DNA of 64,000 nucleotides from Niastella populi (GTDB taxonomy: Bacteria; Bacteroidota; Bacteroidia; Chitinophagales; Chitinophagaceae). The position numbers and the translations under genes are program-made. The notes under the pieces are model-generated. The model had not been told where the DNA came from and did not search any database. It worked only from the letters and a program-made list of their open reading frames with translations. Of this stretch, positions 26,253 through 34,773 are shown piece after piece; the stretch's first letter is position 1, and each line of letters starts with the position of its first letter. The DNA lies in contig NZ_LWBP01000002.1 in NCBI RefSeq assembly GCF_002078015.1, positions 62,001-126,000 on the forward strand, written 5' to 3'.

Positions 26253-27110
26253 ATGCTTTACAGATACGCCTGCTTCATATTCGTGTTCATCGCTTTTACC
26301 AACAGCCGCTGCACCCAGTCGGTTGATGCGGGCATTCCCTATAAAAGCCCCGATGGATACGACCTCAACAAACCTTACTTATTGAAATTACCTGTAGAGC
26401 TGGATGAGATCTCGGGCGTGGCATTTTACGGCCGCGACACCAGCGTTTTCGCCATTGGCGATGAGTTTGGCTATTTATACAAAATACCGCTAACCAAAGG
26501 CAACCCCATTCAAAAATGGAAGTTCTCGAGCCTCGGCGATTATGAAGACCTGGTTATGGTCGACAAAGTATTTTATGTATTGCAAAGCAATGGCAATATC
26601 ACCGCCTTTACATTCGATGATCATAATCAGATCCTCACCCAGTTAAAAGAATTTCCGGCCAGCGGTAATGAGTTTGAGATCTTATACTTCGACCCCCATA
26701 TCTTTAAACTCATACTGCTTTGCAAAGACTGTGGAACCGATAAAAAGAAAGCCCTTACAGCTTTCTATTTCAATTTGCTTAATAAACAGTTCGACGACTC
26801 TTCTTCCATCAATGTAACGGCCATCGCCAATATGGTAGGAGAAAAAAAGATCAAGTTCAAACCCTCCGCCGCAGCCATACACCCCATTACCGATGAACTA
26901 TATATTATTTCATCAATCAACAAGTTGCTGGTAATAACCGACAGGAAAGGCAATCCGAAACAAACATTCCCTATCGATGCAACCCTTTTTAAACAACCGG
27001 AAGGAATTACATTTACACCGCAGGGAGATCTGATCATCTCAAATGAAGCGGCAGATCGCGGAGCGGCCAACCTCTTATTTTTTAAATACAACAAGAAACC
27101 GAAATCATGA
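26253..27110 (+). CDS. SdiA-regulated-like beta-propeller protein, exported
   Basis: 285 residues with an N-terminal signal (YACFIFVFIAF); C20 follows in NSRC, a poor lipobox. The body is a six-bladed-propeller-like repeat of strand pairs: LDEISGVAFYGRDTSVFAIGDEFGYLYKI, DYEDLVMVDKVFYVLQSNGNITAF, KPSAAAIHPITDELYIISSINKLLVI and QPEGITFTPQGDLIISNEA. This is the pattern of the SdiA-regulated (YjiK-type) and esterase-like phytase families. The stop overlaps the next start by 4 bp (ATGA), so it is translationally coupled to the giant phosphatase protein. The function is unknown. Confidence 0.75.
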   Translation: MLYRYACFIFVFIAFTNSRCTQSVDAGIPYKSPDGYDLNKPYLLKLPVELDEISGVAFYGRDTSVFAIGDEFGYLYKIPLTKGNPIQKWKFSSLGDYEDLVMVDKVFYVLQSNGNITAFTFDDHNQILTQLKEFPASGNEFEILYFDPHIFKLILLCKDCGTDKKKALTAFYFNLLNKQFDDSSSINVTAIANMVGEKKIKFKPSAAAIHPITDELYIISSINKLLVITDRKGNPKQTFPIDATLFKQPEGITFTPQGDLIISNEAADRGAANLLFFKYNKKPKS

Positions 27111-30100
27111 AATACCTGTTTGGCTTTATAATGGTATTTGCTGCCCATGTTATTTTCGCTCAAACTAACGACTCAGTTACTGCGCGCATTATCTTAATTG
27201 GCGATGGAGGCGCATTGATAAACGGCAAACACCCGGTTGCGTCCGCTGTTAAAAACCAGCTTCTTCCCGATAAAAAAACAACTATCGTTTACCTGGGCGA
27301 TAATTTATACCGTCACGGTCTGCCCGATGAAGGAAATGTGAATTATGTACTATCGAGAACCGTTTTGGATTCGCAAATAGCGGTAGCCGCCAACACACCC
27401 GCACATGTTTATATGATCCCCGGCAACCACGACTGGTCGAACGGCGGAGCCGATGGCTGGGCATCGCTGCTGCGCCAGGAAGCCTATGTAAACCTGATGC
27501 GGGAAAAGAATGTTGAGTTTCTTCCCAGTGAAGGTTGTCCAGGACCGGTAGAAGTTCCTATTGGAAACGATGTGGTTATGGTCGTATTCGACAGCCAGTG
27601 GTTCTTACACCCGCACGACAAACCCGGTATTGAATGGGACTGCCCATGCAAAACGGAAAGCGAATTCAAACTACAGCTGCAGGAAATACTGCAAAAGAAC
27701 TATAACAAACTTATAATAATGGCCTGCCATCACCCATTCATGAGCAATGGCATCCATGGCGGTTACTTCGGTATAAAACAACATATTTTCCCCTTCACCG
27801 ATCTAAGAAAGAAATTATACATCCCGCTTCCGGTAATTGGCTCCATTTATCCTATCAGCCGCAGTGTGTTCGGCAGCCCGCAGGATATCAGTTACCCCGC
27901 CTATACCAACATGGTAAATACAATTCGGGCAGAAACAAGACAGCACCCAAATGTGATCTATGCTGCCGGCCACGATCATAGTTTACAATTATTACAGGAT
28001 ACCAGCCATTACTACATAGTGAGCGGCAGCGGTTGCCAAACCAGCCGGGTTGAAAACAGCAAAAATTCTCTATTTACAGAAGCGGTTTTGGGGTTTGCGG
28101 TACTGGAGGTGTCGAAGAACAAGAACGTAACGGCTAAGTTTTACTCTGTCAATGCCGATTCGGCCACCGCCACGGAAACATTCGCAAAAAATATAATCGA
28201 CTTTTCCAAACCGCCGGCTCTTGCTAAAGATACCGCTCAATTAAAAATACCGCCCTACACAGATTATTACGTAGCAACTGCCAGCAAACAGTATACAAAT
28301 CCCTCAACCATGAGGAAACTGATCCTGGGAAAAAATTACCGTGATGTTTGGTCGCAGCCGGTAAAACTGAAAGTTTTCAGGCTGAAAGAAGAGCACGGCG
28401 GCTTTAAGATAAAAGCCATGGGTGGCGGTAAACAAACCAAATCACTTACGCTGGAAGATAAAAACGGCAAACTGTGGTCGCTCCGCACAATTGATAAAGA
28501 CCCCGAAATGGCGTTGCCCGAAAACCTGCGCAATACGGTAGCTTCGGAAATAATACAGGACATGATCTCTGCAGCGCATCCTTATGCGCCGCTGCCGGTT
28601 GCAGCACTGGCTAAAGCTGCAAACATCCCGCATGCCAAGCCCGAATTCTTCCTGGTGCCCAATGATGTTGACTTTGGTAGATACCGCCCCGTATTTGCCA
28701 ACAAAGTTTGCATGCTCGAGGAAAAAGACGCCTCCTGGGATGGAAGCGATACCAAAAGCACCATCACCGTTTTCAACAACATCATCGAAGACAACGACAA
28801 ACGCGTAGTGCAAAACGAAGTATTGAAGGTTCGCCTGCTCGATATTCTCATTGCAGACTGGGACCGCCACTTCGATCAGTTTAAATGGGGCGTTCGTGAC
28901 ACCGGTGAAGGGAAATTGTACTATCCTATTCCAAAAGACCGCGATCAGGCTTTCTTTCGTTCCGAAGGCTGGCTGGTTGATTATGTATCGAAAAAGCGCC
29001 TGCCTTTCTTAAAAGGGCTGCGTTACAAAATACCCGATGTAATTCACCTTACAGCAGTATCAAAAGATTTCGACCGCCTGTTCCTGAACGATATCGACCG
29101 CAAAGAATGGGATTCGGTAACCACCGTTTTCAGGAAACAACTACCCGATACCGTCATTATCGATGCAGTGAAAAAAATGCCGCCCGAGATCTATGCGCTC
29201 AATGGCAAAAAGATCACTGACAAACTCATTAGCCGCCGTAATGAACTTGGCAAGGCATCTTTAAAGTATTATGACTTTCTCGCCAAACAGGTTAACATAT
29301 TGGGAAGTAATGAAAAGGAACTGTTCAAAGTTTTTAATGAAGGAAAGAACATTCGCGTACAGGTATTGTCCCGCCAGGGAAAAGACAGCGGCTTTGTCAT
29401 GTACGACCGTTTATTCGATCCCAATAGAACGAAAGAATTACGGTTTTACGGTTTTCGGGGAAACGATAAATTCGATATAAATGCCAAAACCACCGACAAA
29501 ACGTTCTTTAGAATTATTGGCGGAAAAGGCGATGATACCTTTCATATAAACAGCAATATCAAAAGTTATGTATACGACCTGAGCACCGAAAAGAATTTTT
29601 TAGCAAAGGGCGGTAATACAAAACCCCGTTTCAGCACCGACACAAAAGTGAATGATTATGATATCAATGAATTCCAGTACGATATTTTTCACTTCCCCCG
29701 TATAAACGTTGGCTGGAATGCCGATGACGGATTTATGTTTGGCTTTGGTTTATGGTATCGCCGCTATGGCTGGCGTAAAAAGCCTTATTCATCAGAACAA
29801 CGGTTATCGGCACTCTTTGCGGCCGCACATCGTGCATCCCAGGTTAAATACCGCGGCTTGTTTGTGGATGTATTTCCCAAATGGGATATCGTTGTGAATG
29901 CAGAACTGATGAACCCGGCATTGAATAATTTTTTCGGTTTTGGCAATAACACTAAAGTAAGCGAAGACACTACTATACGATACTACAGAGCACGATTTAA
30001 GAACGTTGCTGCGGATGTGCTTTTCAGAAAAAAGATTGCCGGTGTGTTCAGTGTTTTTGCCGGCCCTTCGTTTTACCATTACTGGAACGAACAGGACAGG

Positions 30101-30748
30101 AATAAAGATTATATCCTCGGTAAGCCATCTCTCGTTGGCCTCGATTCATCAAATATCTATTCCGTAAAATCCTATGCCGGCGCCAAACTGGGCTTCTATA
30201 TAAATAACCTCAACGATGAGTTGTTTCCCACGCGGGGTATAAGCTGGTTATCGACGTTTACGCAAATGCAGCCGCTCAATGACAACAGTTCGCCATTGAC
30301 CAAACTGGAATCTGACATGACAGTATATGCAAGCATGAGCTTTCCGGCAAGATGGGTAACTGTTTTACGGGTTGGCGGCGGCCACATTTACAGCGACAGC
30401 CTCGAATATTTTCAGGCGCTCACTTTAGGTGCAAACAACTTTCTGCGGGGTTTTAGAAAAAATCGTTTCGCCGGTACCGGACTGGCCTATGCAAGCCTCG
30501 AGTTCCGCGTAAAACTCTTCGACAGCAAATCGTATGTATTTCCCGGGCAGGTAGGTTTGGTAGCATTTAACGATATCGGCCGGGTTTGGTTGAAGGGAGA
30601 AAGAAGCCGCTTATGGCACTATGCATATGGCGGCGGGTTTTATTACGTACCATACAACATGGTGCTGGTATCTGCTACTGTTGCCTTATCCAATGAAGAG
30701 CGCCTGGTGAATTTTACATTGGGCACCAAATTGAATTTAACATTTTAA
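27107..30748 (+). CDS. Exported metallophosphatase / kinase-like / outer-membrane barrel fusion
   Basis: 1213 residues with signal peptide. Residues 25-330 are a calcineurin-like phosphoesterase: D33, GDN at 64-66, GNHDW at 106-110, MACHHP and AAGHDHS. Residues about 400-760 form a separate domain with GGGKQTKSLTLED, LLDILIADWDRHFDQFKW and YYPIPKDRDQAFF. The DRHxxQ...DxD spacing recalls CotH-type and related atypical kinases (my reading by eye). Residues about 850-1213 are a surface-antigen/BamA-like barrel: RINVGWNADDGFMFGFGLWYRRYGW, LFPTRGISWLSTF and LGANNFLRGF, ending in an aromatic. It is likely anchored in the outer membrane. Substrates are unknown. It overlaps the propeller gene and precedes the HD-PycTM gene by 10 bp. 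Confidence 0.85.
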   Translation: MKYLFGFIMVFAAHVIFAQTNDSVTARIILIGDGGALINGKHPVASAVKNQLLPDKKTTIVYLGDNLYRHGLPDEGNVNYVLSRTVLDSQIAVAANTPAHVYMIPGNHDWSNGGADGWASLLRQEAYVNLMREKNVEFLPSEGCPGPVEVPIGNDVVMVVFDSQWFLHPHDKPGIEWDCPCKTESEFKLQLQEILQKNYNKLIIMACHHPFMSNGIHGGYFGIKQHIFPFTDLRKKLYIPLPVIGSIYPISRSVFGSPQDISYPAYTNMVNTIRAETRQHPNVIYAAGHDHSLQLLQDTSHYYIVSGSGCQTSRVENSKNSLFTEAVLGFAVLEVSKNKNVTAKFYSVNADSATATETFAKNIIDFSKPPALAKDTAQLKIPPYTDYYVATASKQYTNPSTMRKLILGKNYRDVWSQPVKLKVFRLKEEHGGFKIKAMGGGKQTKSLTLEDKNGKLWSLRTIDKDPEMALPENLRNTVASEIIQDMISAAHPYAPLPVAALAKAANIPHAKPEFFLVPNDVDFGRYRPVFANKVCMLEEKDASWDGSDTKSTITVFNNIIEDNDKRVVQNEVLKVRLLDILIADWDRHFDQFKWGVRDTGEGKLYYPIPKDRDQAFFRSEGWLVDYVSKKRLPFLKGLRYKIPDVIHLTAVSKDFDRLFLNDIDRKEWDSVTTVFRKQLPDTVIIDAVKKMPPEIYALNGKKITDKLISRRNELGKASLKYYDFLAKQVNILGSNEKELFKVFNEGKNIRVQVLSRQGKDSGFVMYDRLFDPNRTKELRFYGFRGNDKFDINAKTTDKTFFRIIGGKGDDTFHINSNIKSYVYDLSTEKNFLAKGGNTKPRFSTDTKVNDYDINEFQYDIFHFPRINVGWNADDGFMFGFGLWYRRYGWRKKPYSSEQRLSALFAAAHRASQVKYRGLFVDVFPKWDIVVNAELMNPALNNFFGFGNNTKVSEDTTIRYYRARFKNVAADVLFRKKIAGVFSVFAGPSFYHYWNEQDRNKDYILGKPSLVGLDSSNIYSVKSYAGAKLGFYINNLNDELFPTRGISWLSTFTQMQPLNDNSSPLTKLESDMTVYASMSFPARWVTVLRVGGGHIYSDSLEYFQALTLGANNFLRGFRKNRFAGTGLAYASLEFRVKLFDSKSYVFPGQVGLVAFNDIGRVWLKGERSRLWHYAYGGGFYYVPYNMVLVSATVALSNEERLVNFTLGTKLNLTF

Positions 30749-30758
30749 TACTGTTGGT

Positions 30759-32003
30759 ATGTCCACATATAATGCACTGTTGATAGATACGGAAAATTAT
30801 GTAAAAGGCCTGTTTAAGCAACATAACCAGTCGAACCTGGTTTTTCATAATCTCGAACATACAGAAAGCGTTGTTGAAAGAGTTCGGGAAATAGCCTCGC
30901 ATTACCAGTTACCCGATAAAGAGCTGCTTGAATTATCTATTGCCGCCTGGTTTCATGATACGGGTCATTTAATGGCCGACCCTGCCGGTCATGAAGAAAA
31001 AAGTGTGCAGTTGATGGAAGCGTTCCTGAATAGCAGAACCGATGATGAAGAATTGGCAACCAATATAGCCAATCTGATACGCATCACTAAATTTCCGCCT
31101 GTTCCGCAGTCATTACCCGAAATGATCATTTGCGATGCCGACACCTATCATTTCGGCCTCGACGATTTTAAACAAACCAACAAGGCCATGAAGAAGGAAC
31201 TGGTGCTGCGCAACATGAACACCCTGGTAATGGACTGGGAACACAACAGCCTTGAACTACTGGAAAAGCACCAGTTTTACACCGCGTATTGCATTGAGCT
31301 GCTGCAAAAAGGTAAAGAAAAAAACATTCGCCGGCTACATAAAAAGATAGGCTCCCTTGAAGGTAAGAACGTAAGCCATACGCTGATCCCTGCAACCGAA
31401 GACAAAGAAGAAGCCAACAAAAGAAAAAACTCATTTGTAGCAAGAGGCATTCAAACCATGTTGCGGTTAACATCGGAAAATCATGTAGAGTTAAGTAACA
31501 TGGCAGACGGGAAAGCGAGCATACTGATCAGCGTGAATGCAATTATCATCTCCGTCATTCTTTCCGTATTGATCCGGCGTATTGAAGTAGACACCCATTT
31601 AACCATTCCCACTTTTATTTTCCTGGCGTCATCACTGGCAACCATTATAATCGCCATTATGGCTACGCGGCCAAAAGTATCTACAGGTAATTTCAGCCGG
31701 GAAGACATTTTAAATAAATCTACCAACCTGCTATTCTTTGGCAACTTTTATAAAACAAAAGTGAACGAATACCAGTGGGCCATGAATACCATGATGCGCG
31801 ACCCCGATTACCTTTACAGTTCTTTGATCATGGATATTCATCAGCTGGGCGTTGTGCTGGCCAGAAAATACAAACTTATCAGGCTGGCGTATACTGTATT
31901 TATGATCGGTTTATTTATTTCGGTGCTGGCCTTCATGTTAGCCATAATGATGCATACCCCCCAACAACCGGTAATAAATTCAACCGTTTCACCATACAGT
32001 TAA
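30759..32003 (+). CDS. HD-domain phosphohydrolase fused to PycTM-like (Pycsar effector) membrane domain
   Basis: 414 residues. The N-terminal HD domain has H34 (FHNLEHT), H66-D67 (WFHDTGH), H78 and D126/D128 (CDADTYHFG), a complete metal-binding set for a cyclic-nucleotide or ppGpp-type phosphohydrolase. From about 226 the PycTM/DUF5706-like domain begins: RGIQTMLRLTSENHVELSNMADGKASILISVNAIIIS, then spans at about 255-271, 280-300 and 375-400. Known PycTM proteins are membrane effectors of Pycsar defence. The next gene, 3 bp away, encodes a nucleotide cyclase. Inference: a coupled synthesis/response/turnover module. A housekeeping signalling role is equally open. Confidence 0.85.
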   Translation: MSTYNALLIDTENYVKGLFKQHNQSNLVFHNLEHTESVVERVREIASHYQLPDKELLELSIAAWFHDTGHLMADPAGHEEKSVQLMEAFLNSRTDDEELATNIANLIRITKFPPVPQSLPEMIICDADTYHFGLDDFKQTNKAMKKELVLRNMNTLVMDWEHNSLELLEKHQFYTAYCIELLQKGKEKNIRRLHKKIGSLEGKNVSHTLIPATEDKEEANKRKNSFVARGIQTMLRLTSENHVELSNMADGKASILISVNAIIISVILSVLIRRIEVDTHLTIPTFIFLASSLATIIIAIMATRPKVSTGNFSREDILNKSTNLLFFGNFYKTKVNEYQWAMNTMMRDPDYLYSSLIMDIHQLGVVLARKYKLIRLAYTVFMIGLFISVLAFMLAIMMHTPQQPVINSTVSPYS

Positions 32004-32006
32004 TAT

Positions 32007-33113
32007 ATGAAACCCTTTGGGCGTGTAATAATCAGAATGGGCGTCATCAGCAAGTACCGTATCAAACAGGTGCTGGTGATTGCCTTACTGTGGACCATCA
32101 TCGATACCGGTATTTATTTGTATAAATTTTACAACGATCATATCGATGAAACAGTTCGCCCGTACGACATGCATTCATGGGTGGTACTCTTGTTACGCTC
32201 GGGGCTTATATTCTGCATTTGCCTGTTAATGGCCTACCTGCTTACATACCAGTTAAAACACCTGGTAAGAAATCTGCCGTTATGGTTAAGCCTGGTAATA
32301 AAAAGCATTATAATGGTTGCAGCAGCTTTTTTACTCAACTACATTTTACATTTCACCTACATCTGGCTAATTGAAAAAGAACCGCTGACAACCGAACTGG
32401 GCCAATCGTATTACAAGATATTTCAAACATCTCTTTTCGTGAGCCAGATGATCCGCTGGCTGATCATTTTCTTAATTACGATCCTGATAATTGAAGTGAA
32501 TGAAAAATATTCACCCGGTGTTTTCTTCGATATTCTCGCCGGCCGGTATTTAACGCCCAAAAATGAGAAAAGAACGGTCATGTTCATCGACCTGGTCGAT
32601 TCAACCGCTATTGCCGAACAGCTGGGTCACAAAAAATATTTCCGGTTTATCCGCGACTTCATATATTTTATTTCAGTAGCGTTACTTGAGAACGACGGGC
32701 AAATATACCAGTACGTAGGTGATGAAGTAGTGGTAAGCTGGACAGTAAAAAAGCCGAATGCCAACAGAAAATGCCTGCAGGCCCTGCTCGATTGCAAACG
32801 CATATTACAACGCAATAAAAACTACTTTAAAAAACAGTATGGAGTTATACCTGAGTTCAGAGCAGGTATACATACCGGTGAAGTTACCATTGGTGAAATT
32901 GGCGTCATTAAAAAAGACCTGGCCATGAGCGGCGATACCATGAATACCGCAGCCCGCCTCCGTTCCGCAACCAGCGAACTGAATGAAAAAGTGATCATCT
33001 CGAAAGACTTTGCAGCTCAAACAAATTTAAAGAACTGGAATGCAGTGAATTTAGGCCAGATAGACCTGAAAGGAAAAGAGTCTGCCATGGAACTATTCGC
33101 GCTTAAATTCTAA
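32007..33113 (+). CDS. Membrane-bound class III nucleotide cyclase
   Basis: 368 residues: four spans at about 21-40, 57-82, 92-118 and 145-163, then a class III cyclase domain (186-368). Metal aspartates are D195 (MFIDLVDST) and D239 (YVGDE); N313 and R317 (NTAARL) complete the transition-state set, and RAGIHTGEV is typical. The positions that choose the base look non-canonical: Q235 where adenylyl cyclases have Lys and guanylyl cyclases Glu, and A306 where Asp/Thr or Cys is usual. So ATP, GTP or a pyrimidine nucleotide cannot be decided. It lies 3 bp after the HD-PycTM gene, last of the four-gene operon. Confidence 0.88.
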   Translation: MKPFGRVIIRMGVISKYRIKQVLVIALLWTIIDTGIYLYKFYNDHIDETVRPYDMHSWVVLLLRSGLIFCICLLMAYLLTYQLKHLVRNLPLWLSLVIKSIIMVAAAFLLNYILHFTYIWLIEKEPLTTELGQSYYKIFQTSLFVSQMIRWLIIFLITILIIEVNEKYSPGVFFDILAGRYLTPKNEKRTVMFIDLVDSTAIAEQLGHKKYFRFIRDFIYFISVALLENDGQIYQYVGDEVVVSWTVKKPNANRKCLQALLDCKRILQRNKNYFKKQYGVIPEFRAGIHTGEVTIGEIGVIKKDLAMSGDTMNTAARLRSATSELNEKVIISKDFAAQTNLKNWNAVNLGQIDLKGKESAMELFALKF

Positions 33114-33214
33114 ATACATGGATAAAGCTGTTGCCATTTTTCCCCATTGGCTGTATAAACACAAAAAAATGTAAAGGCGCATAATAATTGCTTATAGTTC
33201 TATAAATGTTTATT

Positions 33215-33757
33215 ATGAATATGATCAAACAGATTTTAACAATTACCGGCAGCGCGTTCATCATTGCAAGCTGCCAGGAAGCCAGCAACACAAATAGTAT
33301 AAACGCCGACTCTATGGCAACAGAACAACCAGCAGTTGATAACTCACAAACCAACAATACAAAATATGTTGACCTGAATAGCGGCCAACCGGTTGACCTG
33401 TATTATGATTCAAAAAAGAAGAAAACCTATTCTGCAGGCAACGATGAACCCGTTGACCTGTACGTAAACGTAGCAACAGGCGATACTATTTATGGCGAAG
33501 GCCGATATGTTGTAAACAATTATATTGTTAAAACAGAAGACGGTAAATATAAACTCGACAACAGGAAAATAAAGATCGATGGCGATGAGATCAAGATCAA
33601 GGAAGGCGATAAGAAATTCAAAATAGAAGAAGGTGAAATGAAGATAAAGGATGGCGATACAAAGCTGAAAGCCGATGCAGATGAAATGAAGATGAAAACA
33701 GAAGATATGAAGACGAAAACAGAAGAGGGAGAACAAACAAAGACAAAGAAAGACTAA
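33215..33757 (+). CDS. Lipoprotein with Lys/Asp-rich repeat tail
   Basis: 180 residues from ATG 33215; ATGs at 33206 and 33221 are alternatives, and 33215 aligns with the paralogue downstream. Signal peptide MNMIKQILTITGSAFIIASC with a good lipobox (IASC). A polar linker leads to a conserved core: YVDLNSGQPVDLYYDSKKK, DEPVDLYVNVATGDTIYGEGRYVVNNYIVK. The C-terminal ~80 residues are degenerate repeats around KIKxGDxK and EMKMKTEDMK, highly charged and probably extended. No family name is known to me. The gene pair with 34063-34674 is a tandem duplication. Confidence 0.75.
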   Translation: MNMIKQILTITGSAFIIASCQEASNTNSINADSMATEQPAVDNSQTNNTKYVDLNSGQPVDLYYDSKKKKTYSAGNDEPVDLYVNVATGDTIYGEGRYVVNNYIVKTEDGKYKLDNRKIKIDGDEIKIKEGDKKFKIEEGEMKIKDGDTKLKADADEMKMKTEDMKTKTEEGEQTKTKKD

Positions 33758-33824
33758 TTACGCAGAACGCTTAGCGCCAAACGCAACGCCAATGCAGCCA
33801 ATCAGGCTTTGTATTGTATTAATC

Positions 33825-33870
33825 AAAGACGCGTCATACTTATCAGAGTGTGGCGCGTCTTTTTTTTTTG
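33825..33870 (+). terminator. Strong terminator after the lipoprotein gene
   Basis: aaagacgcg (33825-33833) pairs perfectly with cgcgtcttt (33854-33862), followed by about ten T. The rest of the 305-bp gap to 34062 holds the duplicated upstream element of the paralogue (around 34028-34050). Confidence 0.9.
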
Positions 33871-34062
33871 GTGGGACCTCTATAAATACAAATGTACCTT
33901 TTCCGGCATTCCTGCAATCATACTACCAGACCACCGGCTTTTGATTTCATGGATCAATGGCTAGACTCAAATTTTCAATTGGTGCCGCTTTTCCACATCT
34001 TAATTCATATTAATGCCATTTTAACATCGCATAATTATTGCTTATAATATGAAAAACAAACC

Positions 34063-34674
34063 ATGAATACCATAAAGCAACTCTTAACAATTGCGGGCTG
34101 TATGCTGGTAATGGCAAGCTTCCGCAATACCAGCGATATAAGTTATATCGCATCAGCAAAATATCCTGCCGTTGTTGATACAGTACCCAAAAAACCTGGC
34201 GACACAGTTCCTAAAGGTAACAGACCCGACTCAATGCCAGGGAGCGATACAACCGCAGCCGATACCATGTCAACAGCCAGCAGGTACACCGATCTGAGTA
34301 CGGGACAACCGGTTGATCTGTATTACGATCCAAAGACAAGAATAACATACTCGTTAATTACGAATGAACCGGTGGATTTTTATGTCGAAATGAATTCAGG
34401 CGATACCATTTATGGAAGAGGCAGGTATGTTGTAAACAATTATATAGTTAGATCAGCTGATAGCTCTTACAAGCTCGATGAAGGCAAAGTAAAGATCGAT
34501 AAAAAAGAAATTAAGATCAAGGACGGCAATAAGAAATGGAAAATGGATAAAAGCGAAATGAAGATCAAGGATGGAAATATGAAAGTTAAAGCAGATAGCA
34601 CAGACGCTAAAATGAAGAGCGATGATATGAAGAAAAAGATGGATGATGGCCGAATGAAGTCAAAGAATGATTAA
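34063..34674 (+). CDS. Paralogue of the upstream lipoprotein, lipobox cysteine lost
   Basis: 203 residues. Same plan as 33215-33757: N-terminus MNTIKQLLTIAGCMLVMASF, core YTDLSTGQPVDLYYDPKTR and EPVDFYVEMNSGDTIYGRGRYVVNNYIVR, then the KIKDGNKKW-type charged repeats. Where the upstream copy has the lipidated cysteine (TGC), this one has phenylalanine (TTC), a one-base change; the remaining C13 lies inside the hydrophobic stretch. Inference: secreted soluble or membrane-anchored rather than lipid-anchored. The upstream regions also match (gcataat-attgcttata in both), so promoter and gene were duplicated together. Confidence 0.75.
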   Translation: MNTIKQLLTIAGCMLVMASFRNTSDISYIASAKYPAVVDTVPKKPGDTVPKGNRPDSMPGSDTTAADTMSTASRYTDLSTGQPVDLYYDPKTRITYSLITNEPVDFYVEMNSGDTIYGRGRYVVNNYIVRSADSSYKLDEGKVKIDKKEIKIKDGNKKWKMDKSEMKIKDGNMKVKADSTDAKMKSDDMKKKMDDGRMKSKND

Positions 34675-34714
34675 CAATACACGTAGCGTAAAAATATGCT
34701 CATCTGGTATGTCA

Positions 34715-34760
34715 TATAAACAGCAATCCCTCCGATGAATTGGAGGGATTGCTGTTTATA
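34715..34760. terminator. Perfect 19-bp bidirectional terminator
   Basis: 34715-34733 pairs without mismatch with 34742-34760 (core aaacagcaatccctcc) around an 8-base loop. It sits between the convergent lipoprotein paralogue and korA. Confidence 0.9.
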
Positions 34761-34773
34761 ATGTGTGAATGAT

